Source: Ochromonas danica
Taxonomy: Eukaryota > Sar > Chrysophyceae > Chromulinales > Chromulinaceae
Assembly (NCBI GenBank): GCA_015146655.1
Contig: VKHL01000038.1
Location: 1-64,000, forward strand
DNA length: 64,000 nucleotides
Direction of reading: 5' to 3'
Part shown: one piece after another, positions 52,713-63,091 of the stretch
Position numbering within the stretch: position 1 is the first letter of the stretch
Layout: each line of letters opens with the position of its first letter
Position numbers and translations under genes: made by a program
The notes under the pieces: model-generated
The model's input: only the letters and a program-made list of their open reading frames with translations
What the model was told of the DNA's origin: nothing
The model's database searches: none

Positions 52713-54332
52713 TTAAAATACTCTCAAACGTCGAGAGATCTCTTGATAAGACATTTCCAATGCTAACTTAGCCCCGCTCAAGGCATCACTATTCTCTTGA
52801 GCACGACGAATCAGGTAAGGCATTACCTCTTGCACGCGACCATAGGGAACATATTTATAGGCTTTCAAACCCTTGTCCGCTAAGCAGAAGGTGAGATGAT
52901 CCGCCATGCCTAACAATTGACCAAAATAAATCCCAGAGGACGGAGTTAATCCTAACTCATTCATACGCTCCACAGCATAAGTCACGCTCTCCTGATTGTG
53001 AGTTGCAAGCATGATTTCAATATCATCTCCTCGGGCCATACGCTTTGTAACTTCATGAATAGCCATATTATAATGCCTATGAGTTTCTTGAGCATTAGGG
53101 TGAATCGGGTCTGGTAAAGAATGGGCATTAGCGTATTCGCGTTCAACTGCCATGTAGGCGCCACGAACTAACTTAGCAGCAAAACGATATCCTCCACGAT
53201 GAGCACGATCCATATCCATGAGCAAACGAGAGTAACTATCTTTCAGATAGAGTTGATAAGTACTGAATATCGCGGGATAGGTACCACTACGGTTGTATTT
53301 TCTTGACAATTCAACAGTAAGATGATCAATAGCAGGCTGGAAGTAAGTGTGTTCTGCATCAATCATCAATCTTACGCCAAGACTTTTAGCCAAGCCAGCT
53401 AACCGATCTACACGATCTTTCATTCGTTGTAAGAGCTTTCTTTCTTCCTCATTCAGGACAGAAGCATACAACGGACCATGTGTCGTGCAATGCGCAGTTA
53501 ATAGATGCAGTTCCTCTAAAGGCAATCCATTTGTCCAATCAACATAATCTAACTGACCATCCTTGTCGAGATCAATACGATCGAAATAGCTCATTCCATC
53601 CTGTCCTTCAATCTTGGTTTGAAATGTTGCAAGGAAGCTATCACGAGAGACACGACCAATCTTCTTTTCATCTAATCGATCAAAAAGACGGCGAAGTTCA
53701 TTCAATGTTTGAGAAACACGCTTCAATAGCTCAGGATTGCCTAAGGCGGTGCACTTGATAGCTGCAAAGCCAGTAGGGGAAGTATTCTTCACCGCACGAA
53801 TAGCCTTCTCGAAGGTCTCCATATGATGATCACAGAGTTCTTCATTCTTATAATCATAGACACGACTAATGGGCTTCTGCACGGCAGTGGGTGAAGCAGC
53901 AGAAGAAGAAGCTGTTGCATCTTCCAAGTCACTCTCAGCAGCATAATCTAAGATTGATCCCACACCATGAGAGTCAAGTTTCTTTACTACAGGAGCGATA
54001 GAGTTTTCATCTTCACCAGCACAGAAATGTCCAAAGAAGGAATATTCCATTGTTTTATTAGTGATACCACCACCAAGGACTTGGTAGGAAGTCTTCAACA
54101 ATGGTTCAGCATTCTTGACCAAAGGAGTGATACGACAGAGGTTAAAGACTAAGATACCTCTCATCAACTCTGTGAAAGATTTGGATTTGAATGCTGTCTT
54201 GGTATCCGTAAAATCAACATAGAGGCGTGGTGATGACGGTGACGATGTCTGACTTAGCAGTCTCCTCGTAGTACTAAATCGGGGATGGAAAGCAATTGAT
54301 TGTAGAGGACGACTAGATGGAATCATTCTCAT
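52713..54332 (-). CDS. PRODH: Proline dehydrogenase with EF-hand insertion
   Basis: Intronless, 539 residues. The N-terminus (MRMIPSSRPLQSIAFHPRFSTTRRLLSQ) is a classic mitochondrial presequence. The barrel shows the PRODH landmarks: VRLMIDAEHTYFQPAI, IFSTYQLYLKDS, RFAAKLVRGAYMAVER with the flavin-contacting Lys-Leu-Val-Arg-Gly-Ala-Tyr, IMLATHNQES, and FGQLLGMADHLTF, then YKYVPYGRVQEVMPYLIRRA. It oxidises proline to pyrroline-5-carboxylate, passing electrons to quinone at the inner membrane. Between the first strand (GSILDYAAESDLED) and the barrel lies an insertion with an EF-hand loop DLDKDGQLDYVDW and a degenerate first hand (FDRLDEKKIGRVSRDSF). This suggests calcium control of proline catabolism. 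The GTG upstream is not taken as start. Confidence 0.94.
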   Translation of the reverse strand: MRMIPSSRPLQSIAFHPRFSTTRRLLSQTSSPSSPRLYVDFTDTKTAFKSKSFTELMRGILVFNLCRITPLVKNAEPLLKTSYQVLGGGITNKTMEYSFFGHFCAGEDENSIAPVVKKLDSHGVGSILDYAAESDLEDATASSSAASPTAVQKPISRVYDYKNEELCDHHMETFEKAIRAVKNTSPTGFAAIKCTALGNPELLKRVSQTLNELRRLFDRLDEKKIGRVSRDSFLATFQTKIEGQDGMSYFDRIDLDKDGQLDYVDWTNGLPLEELHLLTAHCTTHGPLYASVLNEEERKLLQRMKDRVDRLAGLAKSLGVRLMIDAEHTYFQPAIDHLTVELSRKYNRSGTYPAIFSTYQLYLKDSYSRLLMDMDRAHRGGYRFAAKLVRGAYMAVEREYANAHSLPDPIHPNAQETHRHYNMAIHEVTKRMARGDDIEIMLATHNQESVTYAVERMNELGLTPSSGIYFGQLLGMADHLTFCLADKGLKAYKYVPYGRVQEVMPYLIRRAQENSDALSGAKLALEMSYQEISRRLRVF

Positions 54333-54575
54333 CCTAACAGAAGATGACACGTGGCAAACGAAGGAAGAGCTAAAGGGAACTGAAAAGATGCGAAGTTGCT
54401 AAACTGAATTCACTCCACAACCAGCAGATTCCCCACAAGCCCAGCCCAGCCCAGCAGGAAAACTGTTCTTCAACCTGGGACATCCGTTTTTCAACAATGA
54501 ACGTGTTTTTCCAGCGCAACACACTAATAGTATCTCCCCTATGATACGACCATCTAAACCACCTCTCGAAATGCT

Positions 54576-55654
54576 ATGATAACTCTATCCCTCTTATCCT
54601 TTCTCTATTGCTCATCCATGCTAAATCACTTAGTCAAGGCGTTTCCCGTGAATAGCATACACCGCACCATTGTGGCAGATATAAAACCAACTTTCCTTCA
54701 CACATTTCAGATAGCGAAGATGTCCACTGAATCTGAGGAATGGAAACCACCTGCTAAGATCGAAACTGTCTTCGAGAAAGCTGCAGGGAACAAGTTCGCC
54801 TCCATCAACTCGCCTGCAGCAGGAGCCAGAACCACAGCAGAACTGCCTGTGGGAGACGCACCTCTGCAGCTTTACTCTTTGGGAACTCCCAATGGACAGA
54901 AGGTTGGCATTTTGTTGGAAGAGTTGGGAGTTGCTTACGACGCCCATGGTAAGCATGACTGACTCCCTGACTGCCTCCTCTGTGCTCTTTCTAACTCTAT
55001 CCTATCCTCCTCTTGTGCCTTGCTGGATATGTTGTAGTGATCAACATTGGTGTGGGAGAACAGTTCACGACAGGATTCGTAGCTGTCAATCCTAACTCGA
55101 AGATCCCAGCCTTAGTGGATCGTGAAGGTCCTGATGGACAACCTCTCAACCTGTTCGAAAGTGGATCCATCATGATCTATTTGGCTGAGAAGTATGGTCG
55201 CTTTCTGTCGAAGGATCCTCGCCTTCGAGCAGAGACGATGAATTGGGTGTTTTGGCAGATGGCAGGCTTTGGTCCCATGTGTGGCAACTTCGGTCACTTC
55301 ATGGTCTATGCCCCCGCAGATGCTGTGAAAGCTCGTGACTATGGAGTGGCTCGCTATGGCATGGAGGTTCAGCGCCTGTGCTCTGTGTTGGACCAGCACT
55401 TGGCTGGCAAACAGTACCTGGTAGGCGAGGAGTACAGCATCGCAGATATGATTGTTTTCCCATGGTTTAACCAGCTGCTGATCGGATACAAACATCCTTC
55501 TGGAATCTCTGCTCGAGAATTCTTATCAATCGACAAGTATGAGAATGCCAAGGCATGGGCTCATCGTCTGTTGGAGAGGGAGGAGGTGAAGCGAGGTGTG
55601 ACAGTGTGCACGAATGGACAGGGCAAGCCATGGCTTAAGAGTGAAGCTTCTTAA
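54576..55654 (+). CDS. Glutathione S-transferase (YghU/Ure2-like), copy 2
   Basis: Exons 54576-54948 and 55038-55654 give 329 residues. From MSTESEE (54720) onward the protein and the 89-base intron are identical to copy 1 at 39699-40632. The 48-residue leader is different: a hydrophobic stretch (LSLLSFLYCSS) then LVKAFPVNSIHRT, which resembles a signal peptide plus an ASAFAP-like Phe-Pro site, so this copy may go to the plastid. The two copies lie about 15 kb apart in opposite orientation. The 3' flank is related but clearly diverged (3'-UTR words TCCTTCTCCAAAGTGT and GACCAGCAGAGTGT shared). GST chemistry is as for copy 1. Confidence 0.9.
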
Positions 55655-55975
55655 ATCCTTCTCCAAAGTGTATTTCTCTTTCAACAGAGCCCATAGCGTC
55701 TCGCCTGGCAGTGTGGTTGTCTCTTTTGTGTTGGTCAAATTACATTTACTTGAACAACACAACAGAGACCAGCAGAGTGTCTCGCCTAGCCTCTGTTGTT
55801 GTGTTGGTCAAGTTAATGTAATTCATTTACCAGTTCTTTGTTCATTTTCGCATTTCCAGCAGTCATAGGAAGAAACAGTTTTTACTATCCAGAACAAACG
55901 CATTGATCAACTGCTGCTGTTGAGTGCTCTGCATTAGTCTATTGACACTAGCCTACAGTAGCTGTCTATCTAACC
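55655..55975. other. Spacer, GST 3' flank
   Basis: Contains a rearranged version of the GST copy 1 3' flank, including a partial internal duplication (CTCTTTTGTGTTGGTC at about 55718 and GTTGTTGTGTTGGTC at about 55797). No gene. Confidence 0.55.
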
Positions 55976-58004
55976 ATGCCAGTGCCATCTGAGGCCATGG
56001 AGCCTCCACATCCTACACCTATCCCTTATCTTCGTGTAGTGATATTAGGGTTGATCTTAGCAGCAAACAATACTTCGATTTGGATGATCTTCTCTTTCCT
56101 ACCATTCATGGTCCATCATTTCTTCCCAGACTTACCCATGGCTCAACTAGGCTATGAGGCAGGAATGCTTGGGTCTGCTTTTAGTGCAGGTAGTCTAATA
56201 GGAAATATAGTGTGGGGAATCGTCTCTGATCGAGCAGGAAGAAGACCCACACTGCTTTGTGGTCTCCTAGGAACAGGTTCGACCTCCTCCTCCTCCTCCT
56301 CCCATCCTTGCTTACCATCTTTATCTTTGTCTGATAGCAATCTCTGCCTTAGCCTTTGGTTTCGCTCCTTCCTTCTATGTAGCAGTCTTTGCTCGTTTTC
56401 TCTGGGGATTACTTAATGGTAATCTAGGAGTCTCTAAGACTTACCTCACAGAGATTTCTGATGATTCTAATGCTGCTAGAGGCATGGCTATCTTTGGTGC
56501 AATTGGTGGTATAGGACGTACTATTGGCCCTGTCATTGGTGGCTTCCTCTCATCACCTGCTGAGAAGTATCCTCATATCTTCACACACACTATCTTTGAG
56601 ACTTATCCTTATTCATTAGCTTGTCTTGTTGTAGCAGTTAACTGTCTCATTGTCTTTGTATTAGCCTATTGCTTTATTGGTGAGACGTTACCATCTGCTA
56701 TGACCTCTTCAGTGACTGGCTCTAGTGCTACTACCACTTCATCTACAGGGCCTAATTATGCTCTGTTACGTACTTATGAAGACCTTGATCATTCTAATTC
56801 TCCATCATCTACTTCACCTCTTCATACTCCTCCATCACCTTCTTCGTCCTCTTCTTCAACACAAATAATGATTGAATTACCAACAATTGTTAATAGTCGT
56901 CGATCATTATCTGATCGGAAAGGATCAATAGATGGAGTAGTAGAAGAAGAATCAAAAGGTAGTAGTAGTTGCACGCAGAGTCTATTAGAAAAGTCAGGTA
57001 GTATTCCATCTTCCTCCTCCGCTACTACTTCTCCACAGAATAGTGGAAAAGAGCAACAAAAGAAGAAAGTGATGTTTTCAGGGATTGTAGAAGTCAGTGT
57101 GATTGGTAGTAATACAAGAGCTTATAGTGGGTTGAAGAATGTTAGTCCCTATGAAGAACCAACTCTCTCTCCATTACCACCTGATGCTTCTACTGCTACT
57201 GTTGCCTTATCTCCTGATAGTTTAGAGAATGGTGGTAGACCTTATGTTCATCGTCTTGTACAATATAGTACAGGATCAGAAGAGATGTTACATAATACTA
57301 ACCCTTCTATTCTAGCCACTATTCGTAGTATTCTACATCAACAAGAAGTTGTCTTAAGTACTTCTCTCTATGGTCTAACAGCTTTAGCAGTAATGATTTA
57401 TAATGAAGTCTTTCCTCTTTGGGTTGTTTTGACACCCAAGCAAGGTGGGTTTCAATTAGATTCAGATGGTATTGGTATCATTATTATGATATGTGGAGTA
57501 TTGTCTATTCTATTACAAGCTACGATCTATCCTGCCTTAGCTGAAGCATTGGGTGTGGTGAATATGTTCAAGTTGAGTGCTATCTTCATGATCATTGTGG
57601 CTATCATAACTCCTGCCATTTCTTTGTTTAATGTATGGCATACATCTTGGGTAATTTGGGTAGCATTGTGTTTCATTCAACTCTCTCAAACGGTCGCATC
57701 GAATTGGGCTTACATTTCGATCTTTGTTCTCATTAATAACTCTTCCTATCGACAACAAAGAGCTACAGTGAATGGACTTGGACAGACCTTTGCATCTCTA
57801 GGTCGATTGTGTGGTCCTTTTCTTGGTGCTACTCTGTTTGCTTGGAGTGAGAGCAATGGTTTGTATTGGCCGTTGAATTTTTATTTAGTCTTCTATGCTG
57901 TCGCTTTCGTCTGCTTTGTTGATCTCTATGTAGGCTATCAATTGCCATACACCATTGAACGGAGGAAGAGAGAGCCTCGCATAAATTTAGTTTCCGATAG
58001 TTAG
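55976..58004 (+). CDS. Major facilitator superfamily transporter (ZIFL-like)
   Basis: Exons 55976-56276 and 56338-58004 give 655 residues. The first six helices include VVILGLILAANNTSIWMIF, the MFS motif A GIVSDRAGRRPTLL, and RFLWGLLNGNLGVSKTYLTE with GAIGGIGRTIGPVIGGFLSS, typical of the ZIFL/MFSD group related to tetracycline-type antiporters. A long hydrophilic loop of about 210 residues, Ser-rich with basic patches, separates the halves; the second half has LYGLTALAVMIYNEVFPLW and RATVNGLGQTFASLGRLCGP. It is likely a proton-coupled exporter in the vacuolar or plasma membrane; zinc, organic acid or drug substrates cannot be told apart here. Confidence 0.9.
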
Positions 58005-58523
58005 CTTCTGTGAATAGTGACAATAATAATATAATATTAGTGATAGCTGTTGATGGTGTTGTGATAATGTGAATAGTAAGAACCTGCTGTGCTGATGTGA
58101 CGCGAGATGTTTTTGTCTCATGTCTGTGCTATGCTTGACAAAGGTTTGAAAAGTCAGCGATACTATTAAAACATATTACATTATTTAGAGATATCTTCCA
58201 ATAGTTTAGTGCCCTAATACCATTGTTCCTATCATTGTCTTCTCTTAAGGGAGATCTTCTTGGCAGCAAACAAGTCACAAACTATATATCCACCACATTT
58301 GCATCTCTTCAAAAAATATTAAGACAAAATAGGACACAACGATGGGATTAACACATCACACAAAAACAAGTCAAAGCTCCATCAGCAGAATATATATATC
58401 ATAACCATTATATCTCACACTTGGAACTTCCAGACTGTGATTACCTGAGCAAAACATCGACTTGACTCAGACAAAAGGGAAAGTGGAAGTAACAATCTTT
58501 TGATAGTAAATCAATTTCGATAT
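58005..58523. other. Intergenic spacer
   Basis: AT-rich, no gene or RNA recognised on either strand. Confidence 0.5.
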
Positions 58524-59334
58524 TCAGAAACGCATTATTGAAAAGGAATCGCTGTAGTAGGAGCTATCAGCAACTAACATAAGCTCACTTCCACCTCCTG
58601 CATGAGGTAGATTGTGAGACATCGTGGACTGAAGTATTGAAGAACTGGTAGGAGATATGATTGAGAGAGCACCTGGATAACAGGAAGTGAATGGGAAATC
58701 TAATTTAAACACAAGATCATCACATGTATTATGGACTGAACTAGCTGTTATGGCTGCCACTCTATAGCAAATACACCACTTCAAATAAATAAATTATAAC
58801 AACAAAAATAAATGAATTATTGCAATCTTCTACCAATGATATTACTGTTTATATCTCTACGGGGTAGAAAAGGTATTGTAGGGTTATTATTTGACTTTCT
58901 CTACTCTAGTTTGACCTACTCTTCTCTAACCTAACCCTAACCCCCATAAATCACAGCACACTCACTCACTCACTATTTAGAAGAAGAAGAAGTCAATCCT
59001 AAATGACAACACCTGTTTTGTCACACACCACTACTACTGCTACTAGAACAATAACACCTGCCTGCCGTACCATACACCACTATATTCATTATTTACCTCT
59101 CCATTTCGAGTAAGCAGTAGCATTACTTTTACTAATCATCCAAGCCATTAAAGCTAACCATAATAAAAAGATAAAGAAAATAAACCATTTAATAGTTGAA
59201 TAAGAGAAGTGATTCTGATCTTCCTTCTCTCGATTACTATTATGAACATGTCGAAGATAATTATAGTTTTCTTGTGCTGGGATAGGAGAGAGGTTTGTAG
59301 TTCTCTTAAGAGGAGAACGAGGAGAGGCAGCCAT
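58524..59334 (-). CDS. Predicted small single-TM protein
   Basis: Two exons, 59334-59097 and 58759-58524, would give 157 residues. Exon 1 starts MAASPRSPLKRTTNL and has a strong membrane helix (WFIFFIFLLWLALMAWMI). It ends AGAG before GTAAAT. The 337-base intron ends ATAGAG, with exon 2 in phase (VAAITASSVHNTCDDLVFKL, ending SFSIMRF). The phase agreement and the open second exon support splicing, but the 3' splice choice (two AGs two bases apart) matters: only the second keeps the frame open. Exon 1 alone would read 81 residues to a stop. No family recognised. Confidence 0.45.
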
Positions 59335-59903
59335 CTCACCACTTGATCTTTGAGGAATGAATTGGTCGATGGAATCGATTATGACCTGATTGACTGACTG
59401 ACTGAGAGAGATGAAAAGGTATCTTAACCAGTCAAACTGAAAACTTCAATAGTAGATACTGAAAGTGAAACAACGACGAAGAAGCACTTTTCAGTTAAAT
59501 CGAATGAATAGGAAAATCAAAAAGGATCTCCTTTAATCACCGCTATGAGAGTGGATTTGATTCAATTAGTGGAGATAAGAAGAGATTGGTGAACTGGTGG
59601 ATGTCTCTGACTCAGCGTCAGGTTCTCTTGCTTCTCTTTTCCTTTTCCCTTCACTTCCTCGTCAAAAGCTCCAAGGCTCATGGCCCAACCCACGTCACTC
59701 ACTTTCCACTTATAACTCATGTTTTACTACTTCTTCCAAGTTGAACTTCCGGAAATTATTACTGTGCGTGTAGTTTGCATTCCCACGGCCGTTTCTCACG
59801 TTTGGATCATCCTGGCTGTGCTGTGAGTTGAGAGTACAGAGTATCTTCTCTCTTTTGAATCGTATCTTCTCTCTTCTCTCTCTGTGTTCTGTGTTGAAAT
59901 CGG
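59335..59903. other. Spacer with divergent promoters
   Basis: No gene seen; a TGACTGACTGACTGA run at about 59390-59405. Contains upstream regions of the minus-strand TM gene and of the peroxiredoxin. Confidence 0.5.
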
Positions 59904-60916
59904 ATGGGAAATTGTGGAAGTGATGACAGTAAAATCTTCTGTGAGTCATATAAGCAATTAGGACCTTTACAAGAAGGTGACAATGTTCCAAATGTCGTTA
60001 TCAAAGCTCGTGTTCGAGTGAAAACAGATGATCGTTCAGATGCCTTTGCCTGGAAAGATATCATGACAGAGCAGTTGTTCAAAGGAAAACGTGTGGTTAT
60101 CTTCTCTATACCTGGTGGTAAGAAAATGCAATCCATTGCTTAGATGACGACTGCCACCACTGATTACTGCCAATACTGTATGTCGTTGTCATTGTCATTG
60201 CCCTGTCTACTGCATCAACACAGCCTTCACACCAGTTTGTTCCTGCGACCATCTACCGGGATACGAACAGAACTATGGTAGACTGTCCCCTACCTTCCAT
60301 CTCCATAATGTCATGATATTCAAACTTACCCCTTATCAATGAACGACAGAGGAAATCAAACAGCTGGGGATCGATGAGATCTACTGCCTTTCTGTTAACG
60401 ATGCCTTCGTCATGAGACAGGTCAGTTTACTTTAACACCATTTACTAGGTCAAACTAAATGATCTAATTCATTCTTCTTCTCTTTTATAGTGGGGCTTGA
60501 TGCAGGGTTTGGTGGAGGAGAGGCAAGACAGCAGCAATCCTCTCAATCCTGGCAACTTCCAGAGGGTCAAACTCATTCCTGATGGTGCTGCTAAGTTCAC
60601 TCGTGCTATGGGTATGATTTGTAAGTTTGAGAGTATTGGAGGTTTTGGAGAGCGTTCTTGGCGTTATAGTGCCGTTTTCAACGATATGAAGATAGAGAAG
60701 ATATTCGCTGAGGTGAGGCAATCGGTCATATGTTGATGACTACTGACCCAATGATTGATATGTCTTGATCCTCTCTTGTGATTGCTATTGCTTTTGTATT
60801 AGGAAGGGGGAATGATTAAAGATGATAGCCCTGCGGTTGCTTCCTTAGAGGTTTCAGATGGAATAACAATGGTCAGCTATCTCAAGGCACAAAAAAGAGT
60901 TGAACAACAACAATGA
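59904..60916 (+). CDS. Peroxiredoxin, Prx5 (type II) family
   Basis: Five exons (59904-60117, 60224-60277, 60350-60420, 60491-60712, 60803-60916) give 224 residues with consistent phases. It has GKRVVIFSIPGAFTPVCSCD, where Cys in TPVC is the peroxidatic residue, then HLPGYEQNYEEIKQLGIDEI, YCLSVNDAFVMRQWGL, and VKLIPDGAAKFTRAMGM, the Prx5 pattern (compare PxxxTxxC and D-G-x-G-x-FT). It reduces peroxides using thioredoxin or glutathione. No clear leader; the MGNC start could be N-myristoylated (inferred from MG at the start). A downstream paralogue at 62177 keeps the same exon sizes but not the cysteine. Confidence 0.92.
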
Positions 60917-62176
60917 AGAGAAAGACGTGACCATTCTCTTGTTGTTCTGCTATTAAAAGTATTCTATTTCGTCGCTTCGCATGAATCGTGTGTGGTACTG
61001 ACTGACTTGACTGTTGGCCAAGAAAGTGCCGCACACAAACACAACACAGCGTTCTATCCTTCCAAATCGGATGAAATAATCTTCTTCTTTATTATTATGT
61101 AGGCTTCTCTTGGAATAGCAATTCAAGCTAGTAATTTATGAAGGCATCGCATTATCAATAATATTAACTACAAATATTATACTTAACATCAGTTACCTCT
61201 TGAGTTATCTTCCGGGTACAAATATCATTAAAGTATAAGACGAGTACTACATTCCGACCAAATGGAAGGCATGGAAGAGGTAGACACTTTGCTGGCTTTC
61301 CGATGGCTGTCAAGGAGGTATCAGTGTTACTCAAACGGTTCAAGTGTGGACAATTCTTTAGCACGACCACCGCGCAAGCTTTAGGCACGATCGTGTTTCT
61401 TTCAATTTAGTGGTTGTGGTTGAGGATGAGGGACGTGTCAGATTCGTCAAAGTCGCCTTGTTTACAGCTTCTGTCGTGATTGTTTGATAAATAGATACTG
61501 TAGGTCCTTGGGGCGTAAGCTAGTGCGTCTTCGTAAGGACACATTGTCATTTCTCTTATGCGATGAAAATGACTAAAGAAGACAGAGAGGTTGCTCTCCA
61601 ACTGATAGCGGTTAGTAAATGTTTAACAGCTATCGGTTGTGGAGCAAAATCTCTGTCTTCTTCAGTCATTCATCAGCACTTTTGATATTTCTCCCATAAA
61701 TCATCATCAGCCACAGTTAAGTCCGACATTGTAGTACCACGGGAAGAATCCTCAGGTGTGGTAGGAAATACATATGATAGCGATATCCTTCCTCTCCATC
61801 ACCTAGCGGGAGGCGGAGAGTTTTCCCACCAATACCAATATTTCCCTGTTTTCCCGCACAGTTTTGGCCACGTCCACACACACAGAGACAGACAGCAGCA
61901 CTCCCTCTGGTCATCTGCGACCCGGCCTGTGTTTGTGTGTTGGTCTTGAGGGGTCGTGTCGTGTGTCTCATGCCTCTTCTTCATCCTCGTCCTGTTGCAA
62001 TCATTGGAATTCGAAAGGAACCAACTAGCTTCAAGTATCTGAGTTGATCAGAGTTGGTTAGGTGGATGCTTAGGAAGTAAAGGAAGTTGATGCTTCCTTG
62101 TTAGTTCCTTATTTATCATCATTTCTTATCTACTATACACATTTCTTTTCATTTACAACATTTCTACTAAAACTCC
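60917..62176. other. Spacer between peroxiredoxin paralogues
   Basis: No gene supported. Holds a long foldback hairpin (61562-61674). Nothing else recognised. Confidence 0.55.
61562..61674. repeat. Long foldback hairpin
   Basis: Arms 61562-61613 and 61625-61674 (about 50 bases) are complementary with a few mismatches and a 2-base bulge; the strongest run is AAGAAGACAGAGA against TCTCTGTCTTCTT. The loop is 11 bases (AGTAAATGTTT). Length and near-perfect pairing resemble a small-RNA precursor or a miniature inverted-repeat element. Confidence 0.8.
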
Positions 62177-62915
62177 ATGGGGAGTGGACTGATCAAACCC
62201 ATTTTCTTTATCTCCACCATGAATCCATCAATTACTATCGGTGATCAAGTACCTTTACTCTCCTGGAAGGCTCTTCTTCACTGTCAACTTCCTTCTGATT
62301 CTGCTGTGGGTGGTCAAGTGCGACTGCGGGAACTACATGCCCGAGAGCTTTTCTTAGAGCGTAGAGTGCTTTTATTCTCTATCTCTGGAGGTAGTTCATT
62401 CTCTGTCTTCTCCTCTTATTTATTCATGAATTGCTAACGATGTGTTCTGATGTTGTAACAGCCTTTGAATCAATAGGATCGAGAGATCGATTGCTCATGT
62501 TTGATAGTCTCTATGGTAAACTTTTTCTCTCCTTCTTATTCCCTTAGCAAAACAGCGATGACCCATGATGATCTGGATGTGTAGATTCCATTCGCTCGTG
62601 TGGTATCGATGAGGTCTACTGTATCTCTGTGGACAATGCACATACACTATACTGTCTGGGCAGACACTGCCGTCTCAGCACGGTGGAGACACAGGAGCAA
62701 GGAGAGTTAGACACCATGAACTTCAAGAAAGTCAAGCTCATTCCTGACAGTGACGGATGCTTCACTCGTGCCATAGGGATGATGAATACGATGGGTAAAT
62801 CTTGTCGATACACAGCTATCCTCCGAGACGCTATAGTTGAGCAGTTCTTCTTCGAGGTCAGTGAATTGTATCTGTTACTGTTACTATTTGAAGTGTCTGA
62901 CTAGTTGTTAACTAT

Positions 62916-62946
<31 letters not shown>

Positions 62947-63091
62947 AGAAGCGGAGGTTGTGCTGGGTCAGAGTGATCGAGTAATGATCTATTTGAAAGA
63001 AATGGAGAAATTGCGAGATCGTTCCTTTATCTACAACCCTTCTCGCTCTTGTTCACGGTCGACTATATTAGATGGTGACTATATGGGTTGA
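62177..63091 (+). CDS. Peroxiredoxin-like protein lacking the peroxidatic cysteine
   Basis: Exons 62177-62390, 62462-62515, 62585-62856 and 62918-63091 give 237 residues. It is a paralogue of the Prx at 59904: exon 1 (214 bases) and exon 2 (54 bases) have exactly the same lengths and phases; shared landmarks are LLFSISGAF (Prx IFSIPGAF), CGIDEVYCISVDNAH (LGIDEIYCLSVNDAF), and FKKVKLIPDSDGCFTRAIGM (FQRVKLIPDG...FTRAMGM). The catalytic TPVC is replaced by ESIG, so peroxidase activity through that cysteine is lost. One intron of the Prx (after exon 3) is absent. The C-terminus carries an acidic run of 11 Glu and an unrelated basic tail. It is either a pseudoenzyme with another role or a decaying copy; open frames and splice sites favour the former. 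Confidence 0.8.

Noticed and set aside
58926-58946. CTAACCTAACCCTAACCCCC telomere-like string
   Set aside because: Too short and imperfect, flanked by ordinary sequence; no sign of an internal telomere.
61407-61601. Minus-strand ORF overlapping the hairpin
   Set aside because: No domain, ends within an arm of the foldback; likely chance.
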